51,698 bases of DNA from Acidovorax sp. (GTDB lineage: Bacteria; Pseudomonadota; Gammaproteobacteria; Burkholderiales; Burkholderiaceae_C). The stretch lies in NCBI RefSeq assembly GCF_022763525.1, contig NZ_JALEGG010000103.1:1-51698 (forward strand), written 5' to 3'. Position 1 is the first letter of the stretch, and each line of letters starts with the position of its first letter. Of this stretch, positions 34,142-42,782 are shown piece after piece. Made by a program: the position numbers and the translations under genes. The notes beneath the pieces are model-generated. The model had not been told where the DNA came from and searched no databases. It was given only the letters and a program-made list of their open reading frames with translations.

Positions 34142-35134
34142 TTATTCGGCCTCGATGCCAGCGGCCTTGATCACCTTGCCCCACTTCTGGGTTTCAGCGG
34201 CCTGGAACTTGGCGAGTTCATCGGGTGTGGTGGTCCAGGCTTCGGAGCCGGCGTTGTCATAGAAGCTCTTGGCCGCAGCGCTCTTGGTGGCGGCGGTCAG
34301 CAGCTCGTTCAGGCGCGCCACCACCGGCGCGGGTGTACCCGCCGGCACGTAGGCCGCAAACCAGTAGCCCATGTCGTAGCCCTTCACGCCCGCTTCGTCC
34401 AGCGTGGGCACATCGGGCAATTGCGCGCTGCGCTTTTGCGTGGAGTAGCCCAGCGCACGCAGCTTGCCCGCCTTGACCTGCGGCACGCCGGTGGAGGTGT
34501 CGGTGATCATCAAATCGATCTGCCCGCCCAGCAGGTCGGTGATGGCCAGCGGGTTGCTCTTGTAGGGCACATGCAGGATGTTCACGGTCGCCAGCTGCTT
34601 GAGCATCTCGCCCGCCATGCGGCTCGACGAGCTGCCGCTGCCAAAGCTGAGCTTGCCGGGGTTCTTCTTGGCAAAAGCCAGCAGCTCGCCCACGTTCTTG
34701 TACGGCGCGCTGGCGTTGACCACGAGCACCTGCCCGCCCTTGCCCAGGCCGGTGACGGGTGCAAAGTCCTTCACCGGGTCGTACGAGAGCTTTTTGTACA
34801 GGTGCTCGTTGGCGGCGTGTGTGGTGTTGGTGGTGATGAGCACGCTGTAGCCATCGGCCGCCGACTTGGCCACGGCCGACGCGGCGATCATGCCGCTGGC
34901 GCCCGCCTTGTTGTCGATGACCACGGGCTGCTTGGTGTCGTTGGTGATGGACTGGCCCAGCGCTCGGGCCAGCTGGTCGGTGGCGCTGCCTGCGGCAAAG
35001 GGCACGACAAAGGTGATGGCCTTGGCGGGGTAGGCACCGGCCGCCTGGGCCAGGGCGGCGGGGGCCTGCAGTGTGCCGAGCGCCAGCACGGCAGCGGTGG
35101 CGAGCAGAGCGCGGCGGGGGGATGAATGGGTCAT
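34142..35134 (-). CDS. tripartite tricarboxylate transporter substrate-binding protein (Bug family)
   Basis: The 330-residue product has a signal peptide (about residues 1-30, ending AALAQA) and the Bug/TctC pattern. This includes YPAKAITFVVPFAAGSATDQLARALGQ, VVIDNKAGASGMIAASAVAKS and DVPTLDEAGVKGYDMGYWFA. Such proteins bind carboxylates or aromatic acids and are very numerous in this bacterial group. No TctA/TctB membrane subunits are in the window. AGGAG precedes the ATG. It follows the AtuA pair by about 40 bp, so it probably captures that pathway's substrate. Confidence 0.92.
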   Translation of the reverse strand: MTHSSPRRALLATAAVLALGTLQAPAALAQAAGAYPAKAITFVVPFAAGSATDQLARALGQSITNDTKQPVVIDNKAGASGMIAASAVAKSAADGYSVLITTNTTHAANEHLYKKLSYDPVKDFAPVTGLGKGGQVLVVNASAPYKNVGELLAFAKKNPGKLSFGSGSSSSRMAGEMLKQLATVNILHVPYKSNPLAITDLLGGQIDLMITDTSTGVPQVKAGKLRALGYSTQKRSAQLPDVPTLDEAGVKGYDMGYWFAAYVPAGTPAPVVARLNELLTAATKSAAAKSFYDNAGSEAWTTTPDELAKFQAAETQKWGKVIKAAGIEAE

Positions 35135-35176
35135 GTTGTCTCCTGGTGTTGGTATGGATAGGAAAGAAAAAACGGG

Positions 35177-35674
35177 CTACACGGAAGGGCCGCCGAAGTA
35201 CGTCGACAGGTGTGCGGGCACGGTGACAGGCATATCGAGCAGCAGGTAGCTCAGCGCCTTGCCATGGCTGTCGAGGTTGAGCGAGTCGTTCACGCCGCCG
35301 TCGAGCACATCGTCCAGCACGATGTTCATGGCCTGCAACTGGGGCAGCAGGTAGCGCGTGACCTGGCGCGGGCGGCGCTGCGCAAACTGCTGTGCCACGG
35401 CGGTCTCGGTGACTTGTTCGACTAGCACATCCCACAGCGCGGGATGCCAGGCGATGACGCTGATGTTGGAGCGGTTGCCTTTGTCGCCGGTGCGGCTGTG
35501 GGCAAGGCGGTAGAGGGGAACAGACAGGAAGCCCCCCCTGAGACGCTGCGCGTCTTCCCCCTCGAGGGGGACGCCGCCCGTGCGGCGGGGCGGCCCTTGC
35601 ACGGCGGCCGCTGGCACGGGCTGCGCCATGTTGGAGGGCTGTGGGCTCGGGGATTCGCTTTTTACGTCGGTCAA
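35177..35674 (-). CDS. AtuA-partner small protein (AtuA C-terminal-like domain)
   Basis: The 165-residue product carries the conserved block VPLYRLAHSRTGDKGNRSNISVI, typical of the small domain found at the C-terminus of, or next to, AtuA/DUF1446 proteins. The start overlaps the AtuA stop (ATGA at 35671-35674), so it is translationally coupled and likely forms a complex with AtuA. Residues 17-48 (Pro/Gly/Arg-rich) are encoded by a copy of a dispersed repeat, so the functional domain starts near residue 50. Confidence 0.85.
   Translation of the reverse strand: MTDVKSESPSPQPSNMAQPVPAAAVQGPPRRTGGVPLEGEDAQRLRGGFLSVPLYRLAHSRTGDKGNRSNISVIAWHPALWDVLVEQVTETAVAQQFAQRRPRQVTRYLLPQLQAMNIVLDDVLDGGVNDSLNLDSHGKALSYLLLDMPVTVPAHLSTYFGGPSV
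35531..35626 (-). repeat. dispersed CCCCCTGAG / GGCGGCCCTTGC repeat, copy 2, inside a coding sequence
   Basis: On the plus strand it runs from CCCCCCCTGAGACGCTGCGC through CTCGAGGGGG to GGCGGCCCTTGCACGGCGGC and GGGCTGCGCC. The ends match the copy at 12677-12766. It lies within the first third of the AtuA-partner gene and keeps that frame open. Confidence 0.65.
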
Positions 35675-37065
35675 GGTGATACCTCCAGTGGCTGCAGTGC
35701 GGGCTCCACCATCTCAAAACGCACGGCCACAGCTTCGCGCGGCACCAGGCACGACACGGTGCCCAGGCGCGGGCGCATGGCGGTGCGTACGCCGCCGCCG
35801 CCCGCGGGCCCGCAGGTGTAGAGCGCGGTCACCTCGCGTACCAGCTGCTGGGCGCTTGCGTGGTCGCGGTGCTGCAGGGCCACGCGCAGGCGCACATCGC
35901 GGGCTTCGTCGTTGCCGTGGGCGGATGCATTCAGCCAGCGGCTGGTGTCGTCGCCAAAGATGCTGGTCACGCCAATCAGGTCGATGCGCAGCGGGCCCAG
36001 GCCGTGCAAGCGCTCGCGCAGCACCTCGCCCGCCAGGCGGGCGCGGGCATCTGCGCGCGGGCCGGCGTAGGAGATTTCGCCCTCGGCAAACCAGCCCGAT
36101 TCAAAGCACACATTGACCTTGAGCGTGGCGGGCCGCGCATGGCCCTGCACGCCCTCCAGCCGTACCGCGTCGGCACCCACCGTGGTCACGCGGGCGGTGG
36201 TGATGTCGGCCACCACATCGGGCGTGAGGTAGGCCGCCGGGTCGTGCAGCTCGTACAGCAGTTGTTCTTTCACCGTGCGTTCGGTGATGCAGCCGCCCGT
36301 CCCCTGGGGCTTGGTGATGACGCAGTGGCCGTCGGCGTCGATCTCGGCGATGGGGTAGCCCAGGTGCGCCAGGCCCGCCACATCCTTATAGCCAGGGTCG
36401 GCAAAGTAGCCGCCTGTGACCTGTGCGCCGCATTCCAGCAGATGCCCCGCCATGGTGGCGCGGGCCAGCCGGTCCCAGTCGTCCAGCGCCCACCCGTAGT
36501 GCGCCAGCGCCGGGCCCAGCACCAGCGACGGATCGGCCACGCGGCCACACACCACGATGTCGGCGCCCGCGCGCAATGCATCGGCAATGGCCTGAGCACC
36601 GACATAGGCGTTGGCACTCACGATGGGCTCGGTGGGCATGGCGCTGCCCAGTGCGCCCCGCAGCAGCGCGCGGTGTTCGGGGCCGCTCAGGTCGTCGCCC
36701 TGCAGCACGGCAATGCGCGGGCGGGCCAGGCCCAGTTCGGCCGCCAGCGCGTGGATGCGGCGCGCGGCACCGTGCGGGTTGGCCGCGCCAAAGTTGCTGA
36801 CGATGCGCACACCGTGCGCCAGGCACTGCGCCAGCACGGGGCGCAGCAGGTCCACCAGCAGCGGCTCATATCCAGCATCGGGGTCAGTGCGGCGCGCCAG
36901 CTGGGCCAGCGCCAGCGTGCGCTCGGCCAGCGTCTCGAAGATGAGCACCGCAGGCTGGCCGCTGGCGATGAGCGCCTGCACCACGGGCAGGGCCGCGTCG
37001 GTGCGGTCGCCTGAGAAGCCGGCGGCGCAGCCCACCAGCAGGTTGGTTTTTTGGTCGTTCGGCAT
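35671..37065 (-). CDS. AtuA/DUF1446-family protein (acyclic terpene utilisation type)
   Basis: The 464-residue product begins LLVGCAAGFSGDRTDAALPV, the DUF1446 N-terminal pattern. It continues with VRIVSNFGAANPHGAARRIH, GADIVVCGRVADPSLVLGPA and GTGGCITERTVKEQLLYEL. AtuA is required for citronellol/geraniol catabolism in Pseudomonas, but most homologues belong to undefined acyl-CoA or hydroxy-acid pathways. None of the other atu genes is here, so that specific pathway is not supported. ATG 37065 has AGGAG upstream. It is divergent from a LysR gene. Confidence 0.88.
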   Translation of the reverse strand: MPNDQKTNLLVGCAAGFSGDRTDAALPVVQALIASGQPAVLIFETLAERTLALAQLARRTDPDAGYEPLLVDLLRPVLAQCLAHGVRIVSNFGAANPHGAARRIHALAAELGLARPRIAVLQGDDLSGPEHRALLRGALGSAMPTEPIVSANAYVGAQAIADALRAGADIVVCGRVADPSLVLGPALAHYGWALDDWDRLARATMAGHLLECGAQVTGGYFADPGYKDVAGLAHLGYPIAEIDADGHCVITKPQGTGGCITERTVKEQLLYELHDPAAYLTPDVVADITTARVTTVGADAVRLEGVQGHARPATLKVNVCFESGWFAEGEISYAGPRADARARLAGEVLRERLHGLGPLRIDLIGVTSIFGDDTSRWLNASAHGNDEARDVRLRVALQHRDHASAQQLVREVTALYTCGPAGGGGVRTAMRPRLGTVSCLVPREAVAVRFEMVEPALQPLEVSP

Positions 37066-37137
37066 GAATCCGTTGTCTCCTGAGCGTGACTGTAGGAACA
37101 TGGCGGTATTCTGTGAAATCGATTGTTACGATGAATC

Positions 37138-37154
37138 CATCTGAAATGCAGATG
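37138..37154. promoter_or_regulatory. LysR-type operator dyad in the AtuA-LysR gap
   Basis: CATCTG (37138-37143) and CAGATG (37149-37154) are perfect arms around 5 bp and contain the canonical ATC-N9-GAT (T-N11-A) pattern. The dyad lies 18 bp before the LysR start codon. Confidence 0.55.
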
Positions 37155-37171
37155 AATAAGAGAAGCCCCGG

Positions 37172-38065
37172 ATGAGCGCCCCCCACCTCTCCAGCCGCCA
37201 GCTCGACGCCTTCCTCGCGCTGGCCGAGCAGCGCAGCTTCACGCGCGCCGCCACGCTGTGCCACCTGTCGCAGCCCGCGTTCAGCGCCCTCATCCGCGCG
37301 CTGGAGGAAGACCTGGGCCTGCGCCTGTTCGACCGCAGCACGCGGCATGTGGATCTCACGCCCGAGGGACAGAACTTTCTGGAGTCGGCCCGCCGCATCC
37401 GCGCCGAGATCACCAACGCCTTGTCGGCCGTGCGCGATGCCGCCACGCTGCAGCGCGGGCGTGTGGCCGTGGCGCTGCTGCCGTCACTGGCGGCGGGCTG
37501 GCTGCCGGGCGTGCTGGCGCAGTACCGCACCGCACATCCAGGCATCGAGATCGACATTGCCGATGTGCTGTCCGAGCCCTGCATCGACCGCGTGGCCAGC
37601 GGCCATGCCGACTTTGCACTGGCCGCCATCCGCGCCGACACGCCCGCGTTGCAGGCCGAGCCGTTTTGCAGCGACAACTTCTACCTGGTGTGCCCGCCCG
37701 ACCACCCGCTGGCACGCCGCCGCAAGGCCATCTCCGCGCAGGATCTGGCCGCCTGGCCCTTCATTCACCTGGCGCGCACCAGCAGCGTGCGCCAGTACCT
37801 GGAGGCCGCCCTGCACCCGCAGGCCATGCACACGCTGATGGAGGTGGAGCAGCTGGCCACCGTGATGGGCATGGTGCGCGCCGGGCTGGGCATCAGCGTG
37901 GTGCCTGCACTCACGCTGTTCCACTTCGAGCAGCCGGGGCTGGTCACACGACCGCTGTCGCTGCCAGGGCTGACGCGGCAGATCTACCTAGTGCGGCGGC
38001 GGGACGAGAGCTTGTCGGTGGCGGCGCAGGCGCTGTATGCGCTGGTGATGGCGCAGCGGCCATGA
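37172..38065 (+). CDS. LysR-family regulator
   Basis: The 297-residue product has a well conserved LysR HTH (SSRQLDAFLALAEQRSFTRAA, then SQPAFSALIRALEEDLGLRLFD, residues about 5-65). The effector domain follows (GRVAVALLPSLAAGWLPGVL). It is divergent from the AtuA - partner - binding protein - hydrolase run and probably governs it. The dyad at 37138-37154 is a likely binding site. Confidence 0.93.
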   Translation: MSAPHLSSRQLDAFLALAEQRSFTRAATLCHLSQPAFSALIRALEEDLGLRLFDRSTRHVDLTPEGQNFLESARRIRAEITNALSAVRDAATLQRGRVAVALLPSLAAGWLPGVLAQYRTAHPGIEIDIADVLSEPCIDRVASGHADFALAAIRADTPALQAEPFCSDNFYLVCPPDHPLARRRKAISAQDLAAWPFIHLARTSSVRQYLEAALHPQAMHTLMEVEQLATVMGMVRAGLGISVVPALTLFHFEQPGLVTRPLSLPGLTRQIYLVRRRDESLSVAAQALYALVMAQRP

Positions 38066-38089
38066 TGGGAACCGGACAACTTTGCTACT

Positions 38090-38147
38090 CTACTGATAGC
38101 TTCTAGCGCTTACTGGCAAAGCGCCACAGGCGAATTTGGCTCAAATT
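38090..38147 (+). repeat. dispersed AGCGCTT hairpin repeat, copy E
   Basis: TGATAGCTTCTAGCGCTTAC is followed by TGGCAAAGCGCCACAGGC and AATTTGGCTCAAA, the same order as copies B and D. It fills the convergent gap between the LysR gene and the ankyrin gene. Confidence 0.75.
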
Positions 38148-39792
38148 AAGGCCGCAAGCAGCTTCTGGGCCGCCTTGTTGCGCTTGACCACCGCCAGCTG
38201 CAGCGGTGTGCGGCCTTCGCGGTCGCACTGGGTGCGGTCCGCCCCCGCCTGCAGCAGCAGGGGAATGCAACCGTTCGCCTTGTGCAGCACCGCCTCGTGC
38301 AAGGTATTGCCACCGTGGTACAGCGCCCTGTTGGGGTTGGCGCCGTGGGCCAGCAGCAGCGCCACCTTGGATTCGGACAGGGCCTTTATCGCCCCCTCCA
38401 AGGGAGTGCGCTGCGCATCGGCGGGGGGATCGGCGGGCAAGCCCAGCGCCAGCACCATCTTCAGCAACGCCTCAGGCCGCTCCACGATGCGGCTGGTGAA
38501 ATCCTTCAGGCAGCTGTTGGCGGCATTCAGCCAGACGGCGTCGCGCGCAGGAAATGCCTCGGGGGCGCTGCGCAGCACCAGGTTTCGCAGCGTGGCCACG
38601 TCCGTGCCTTCGTGCTTCGTGATGCCCTCCACCAGCAAGCGAGGTTCCGGGATTTTTTCGATGCACATCAGTGCGTGGTCCCCCGGCCGCCACAGGCGGT
38701 CCAGCACATGTCCATTCCCTGCATCCACAGCACTGCTCAGTAACTGATGCCGGTAGGCCTCGTCTGGCGGGGTTTGCGCCAACAGCTCATCAAGGCGTAC
38801 ATGGTCGTGGTAACAGATCGCGCTGCGTTGCTGCCGCGGGGTGTCGTACTCCAGCGCGTAGTGCGGCCAGATCACCCGGCCATCGTGTGCCACCAGCAGT
38901 TCGCGCAATGCCTGGTGCACCCCCCGGCCAGGGCCGAATCCCCGTGCTGGCTTACGGCGTTGACCTCCGCGCCCCGATCCAGCAACCACTGCGCGGCCTG
39001 CACCGTCATGGAGACTGGCTTGCTCAAATAGTGCGTTGCTTCGGCCAGTTGCATCAAGGGCGTGTGCCCCTCATCGTCCACGGCGTTCACATCCACGCCC
39101 GCGTCCACCAGCGCCTGCATCAGTGCAATGTCAAACGCGTGGGCCGCGCAATGCAGCGGAAACACGGGCAGGGTGAAGCTGGGCATGCGGGTGAACAATG
39201 CCAGCGGGTCGGGCCGCGCCCCGGCTTGCAGCAGGGCGATGATGGCGTCGGTGGGCAACACGCCGCTGGCCTTGCCCGCCTGCGGCGTGAGCAAATGCAC
39301 GATGAGCGGCCGGTGGTACAGCACCGTGTTGGGGTCCAGGCCGTGGTGGTGCACCAGGTTCAAGACCTCGCCGTATTGTTCTTTGGAGAGCAACTGGTGC
39401 ACTTCCTCCAGCGGGTCCAGCTTGCGCACGGCAGCCTCAAACTGCTTGCGCGTGACGGATTTGGAAGCGTTGAGAAAAATACCTTTCGCCTTCGGGCCGT
39501 CGTGCCATTCGCAGCTCAGCAGCTTGGCGCCCTGCTCCATCAGCCCGGGCGGCCAGTCTTCATCAGGCAGCAGGTTCCACGGCCCCAGCACGGCCAGCTC
39601 AGCGCACAACTGCGCGGCCCCCGCAAACTCAAAAGAGATCCCGGAGTCCTCGCCCAGGCCCAGCATGGCGCCCAGCAAGCGGGCCTGCTCCTTGGGCGGA
39701 AGATCCGCAGTGGCCTGCGCTTCGGCAGCCCAGGCAGCCGCTTGCGCGCGGGACGAGAAGTAGACGGTGTAGCGAAGAAGGGACTCGGACAT
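38141..39792 (-). pseudogene. ankyrin-repeat protein split by a frameshift in a G6 run
   Basis: Two overlapping frames encode one ankyrin protein of about 550 residues. The first frame runs from ATG 39792 through repeat units such as VDAGVDVNAVDDEGHTPLMQ and LLDRGAEVNAVSQHGDSALA. The second continues from about 38920 with VHQALRELLVAHDGRVIWP and ends with units LLLAHGANPNRALYHGGNTL and LLLQAGADRTQCDREGRTPL. The switch lies at six consecutive G residues (38920-38925, minus strand); seven would restore one frame. It could be a sequencing error, a slipped-strand switch or true decay. It is the last gene of the ankyrin/LRR/ATPase run. Confidence 0.8.
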
Positions 39793-39852
39793 GGGGAGAA
39801 TGCAGCGCAAGGATGAAAACACGGGGGCGCCCGGCCGCCCGCGAGCACGGGG

Positions 39853-41262
39853 TCAGGCCTTTTTCTTTTCAAGCTTCTTCAGGGTGGCCAGGCAAGCCTC
39901 GGCCACATCAGGCCGCGCCTCGGCCGCCGCATCAAATCGGCTGGCCAGCAGGGCCGCGTCAGCCCGGCTGCCCAGCTGACCGACGGCCTTGAAGATCTTC
40001 TTCATGAAGGCTGCGTCCCCGCCCAGGATGTGCTTTTCAAAGCGCAGCAGATCGATGAGTGGCTCCACCAGCGCGGGCGACTGCGTTTTACCCACCGCGT
40101 CCAGCAGCCCCTTGTACAAGTCCAGGTGCAGTTGCGAAAAGCCCGCGCGCTGCGCGAAGAAGGCCTCGAACAGCCCGGCAAATGCCGGGCCAGCCACCTG
40201 CTGCAGGATGCGCGCCAGCGTGAAGTGCTCTTGCTTGAACTTGCCCGCGTAGAACACCGGGTCATGCACGTAGCCTTGGGCCAGAAGATCCTCAAACGCC
40301 TGGGCCAGCGGCGGCACCAGCCGCTCGCCATGGGCGCTGAGCACCTCCACCAGCTGCTCGCGCACCGAGACGTAGTGCGGCCGCAGGCCCTGTGCCACCA
40401 TGGCCTCAAACGCGCCAGGGGCAGGATGCGCCAGTGCACCGCGCATCATGTCGGCGTTGGCATGCCCGTGGACGAGGTTGGCGAACGCCCGGCCCAGCAC
40501 CGCCGATGAAGTGATGGCGTACAGCTGTGGCCAGTCCTGAGCTTCCATCAACTGTGCCACGAGCCAAGCCTCGCTGCTCTCGGCGTCCTGCTCGTACGAG
40601 GCCTCCGGCAGCTCCAGCTGCAGCGCGGCGCGCTCGGCCGACAAGGCGTTGTCCACGTGCAGGCGCTCAAAGTGCCGCCCCGCCAACGGCGCCAAGGAGC
40701 TCAGCGGGTTGTCGTCCACCCACAGCCGCGTCAGCCCGGTGCAGGCGGCCAGGGGGGAGAGGTCGGCCACCTGGTTGCCGTTGATGTGCAGCTGGGTGAG
40801 TGACGGGTAGCTTGCGGCGAACGCCACGTCGGCGATGCGGTTGTGCGACAGGTACAGGCTCTCCAGACGTGGCAGGTCCAGTCCGGGCGGAAACGCCTTG
40901 AGCTTGTTGTTCCACAGGAACAGCGTTTCGATCTGCAGGCCGTTCAACGCCTCGAAGTCCTGGAATTCGCAGTGCGCAATCTGCAGCGACTGCAGACGAG
41001 GCAGCGCCCGCAGCGCCTGCAGGTTGGTGAACTTCACCCGTTCCAGGCTCAGGTGCCGCAGTCCGGTGATGTGCGTCAGGCGCGCCAGGTCCACCGGCTG
41101 CGCGGTGCGGTTGCTGCGCAGGTCGATCTCCAGCACGTCGTCACAGGCTGCGATCTGGGCCAGGTCGGCGTCGGTGAATTTTTCAAGATGCAGGCCATCT
41201 GCGTGGTTCAGCACGCGGATGGGGCCATAGATTCGGTTGGTCCACTTGGGTTTGGCGGTCAT
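39853..41262 (-). CDS. leucine-rich-repeat protein with helical C-terminal domain
   Basis: The 469-residue product has about seven leucine-rich repeats of the short bacterial type (residues about 30-220). Units include LEIDLRSNRTAQPVDLARL, LRHLSLERVKFTNLQALRAL, IETLFLWNNKLKAFPPG, LESLYLSHNRIADVA and LTRLWVDDNPLSSLAPL. The remaining 240 residues look alpha-helical, like an ARM/HEAT-type solenoid. There is no signal peptide, so it is cytoplasmic. ATG 41262 is preceded by TCTCCCC, the same string as before the next gene's start at 39792; ATG 41295 is an alternative. It is probably a protein-binding or sensor part of the surrounding cluster. Confidence 0.82.
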   Translation of the reverse strand: MTAKPKWTNRIYGPIRVLNHADGLHLEKFTDADLAQIAACDDVLEIDLRSNRTAQPVDLARLTHITGLRHLSLERVKFTNLQALRALPRLQSLQIAHCEFQDFEALNGLQIETLFLWNNKLKAFPPGLDLPRLESLYLSHNRIADVAFAASYPSLTQLHINGNQVADLSPLAACTGLTRLWVDDNPLSSLAPLAGRHFERLHVDNALSAERAALQLELPEASYEQDAESSEAWLVAQLMEAQDWPQLYAITSSAVLGRAFANLVHGHANADMMRGALAHPAPGAFEAMVAQGLRPHYVSVREQLVEVLSAHGERLVPPLAQAFEDLLAQGYVHDPVFYAGKFKQEHFTLARILQQVAGPAFAGLFEAFFAQRAGFSQLHLDLYKGLLDAVGKTQSPALVEPLIDLLRFEKHILGGDAAFMKKIFKAVGQLGSRADAALLASRFDAAAEARPDVAEACLATLKKLEKKKA

Positions 41263-41341
41263 GGGGAGATTCGGCGGCAAGGTGGATGCGGGCATGGTTC
41301 GGTGAAGGCAGCTGAAGCTTGGCGGGAGGCCCTCCTGGCAG

Positions 41342-42772
41342 TCACGCTCCGGTGGGGAAGTAGCGCGCACACAGTTGGCCGATGGCGTCGCACAGTAGAT
41401 CGGTGGCGGGAGGAACGCCGGGCTCCATGGGAAAGTCGATTTCCTCGCGGCGCACCCAGTCGTCACCGTCCAGCTGGGCGAAGCGCACGGTCATCTTTTT
41501 CCAGTCAACAACCTGCGCCTCCATTTCCACGGCACCGCTGCGACTCAGGTACGACTTGGTGCGCGAAAGGCGCAGGCTGCGGAAGTGCCCGTCGTACTCC
41601 AGGTACAACAGGTCTGGCGGAACACGCTGGTCTGCGCCGGAAGCCAGCTTCTCGACCGCAGACCTCAGGCAGTCGCGCAACCACTGCGGGTACTGGCGGG
41701 GCTGCCAATCGGTGAGGCCGTCGATCAGGCCGGGCGCCCGCGCCCAGGTGGCGCGCTGGGCGGCACCACCGGCCGCGGGCTTGGGTGTGCTGGCTTTTTT
41801 GGGGGGCGCACTTGCGCCCAGAGCGGCCACAGCGTCGTGCTGAGGCGTGCCGCGGAACAGGCGCACATCTGCTGCGAGCAGTTGGCCGCGCGCGGCCAGC
41901 GCCTCGGCCAGCACGACCGCGACGTCGAAGTTGCCGGCGCTCACCGCCAGGCGCAGCGGAGTGCGGCCGCGCGCATTGGCGGCGGCGGGGTCCAGCCCCC
42001 ACTCCAGCAGCTGGCGGGTGGCGGCGACCGGGTCGCCCTCGCGCTGCCATGCCACCGAGATGCCCGCACGGCTCTGGTTCAGCCCGGCAACGTCGCCAGC
42101 GCAGTGCATCAGCGCATTGGTGCCTGCGGGCGTGGTGAACTGCACATTGGCGCCGCGGTCCTTCAAGAAGCGCAACAGCGGCACGCTGCCCATGGAGGCG
42201 GCCATGAGCACCGGGTTGAACATTTCACGGTGGTCCATGGCTTCGATATAGGCCCCCGCTTTGAGCAGCAGGTCGATGGCCTGATAGATCGCCTCCGCAT
42301 GCCTGACTGGGGCGTCGTCGCGAAAGGGCATGCTGAAAATTTCGCCGCGCATGTCCCCCAGCCCGAGGACCAGGCACAGCGCCGCGTCCTTGGTCTTGCG
42401 CGGGTCACCGCCAGCTGCCAGGACCAGCGCCAGCCGCTCCAGCGCGCGGTGTTCGGCATAGCTTGAAAACTCCGTGCAGCACTCGGCCAAGGGGGTGGAA
42501 TTGCGGTTTTTTCGCCGGTTGGGGTCGCCGCCCTTCTCCAGTAACAGACGCAGCAGCGCGAACTGGGTGTCTACCCGCAGGGGCACGCAGGCATCGTCCT
42601 GACGGTCGTAATAGGCCCAGCGCGCCGAGCACGCCCACTGCATTGCAGACTGTTGGGAGACACTGATGCGGTCTGGGTGCACGCCGGAGCGGACCAGGCG
42701 CTCTATCTCTGCAATGAGCATGTCGAATCCGATGTCGTGTTCTAGGGTGACGGAGGAAGATGCGGTGGCCAT
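41342..42772 (-). CDS. ankyrin-repeat protein with unique C-terminal domain
   Basis: The 476-residue product has ankyrin-type repeats over about residues 60-310. Examples are ALLRLLLEKGGDPNRRKNRN, MFNPVLMAASMGSVPLLRFL and LLEWGLDPAAANARGRTPLR. An Ala/Pro/Lys hinge follows, then a C-terminal domain of about 140 residues rich in tryptophan and aromatic strands (YLEYDGHFRSLRLSRTKSY, MTVRFAQLDGDDWVRREEID) that I do not recognise. There is no signal peptide. It starts 11 bp after the ATPase stop codon and is therefore very likely in its operon. Confidence 0.82.
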   Translation of the reverse strand: MATASSSVTLEHDIGFDMLIAEIERLVRSGVHPDRISVSQQSAMQWACSARWAYYDRQDDACVPLRVDTQFALLRLLLEKGGDPNRRKNRNSTPLAECCTEFSSYAEHRALERLALVLAAGGDPRKTKDAALCLVLGLGDMRGEIFSMPFRDDAPVRHAEAIYQAIDLLLKAGAYIEAMDHREMFNPVLMAASMGSVPLLRFLKDRGANVQFTTPAGTNALMHCAGDVAGLNQSRAGISVAWQREGDPVAATRQLLEWGLDPAAANARGRTPLRLAVSAGNFDVAVVLAEALAARGQLLAADVRLFRGTPQHDAVAALGASAPPKKASTPKPAAGGAAQRATWARAPGLIDGLTDWQPRQYPQWLRDCLRSAVEKLASGADQRVPPDLLYLEYDGHFRSLRLSRTKSYLSRSGAVEMEAQVVDWKKMTVRFAQLDGDDWVRREEIDFPMEPGVPPATDLLCDAIGQLCARYFPTGA

Positions 42773-42782
42773 GAAAAAAGAT

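Noticed and set aside
35671-37065. Complete acyclic terpene (atu) pathway
   Set aside because: Only AtuA and its small partner are present. The carboxylase, dehydrogenase and isohexenyl-glutaconyl enzymes are absent.
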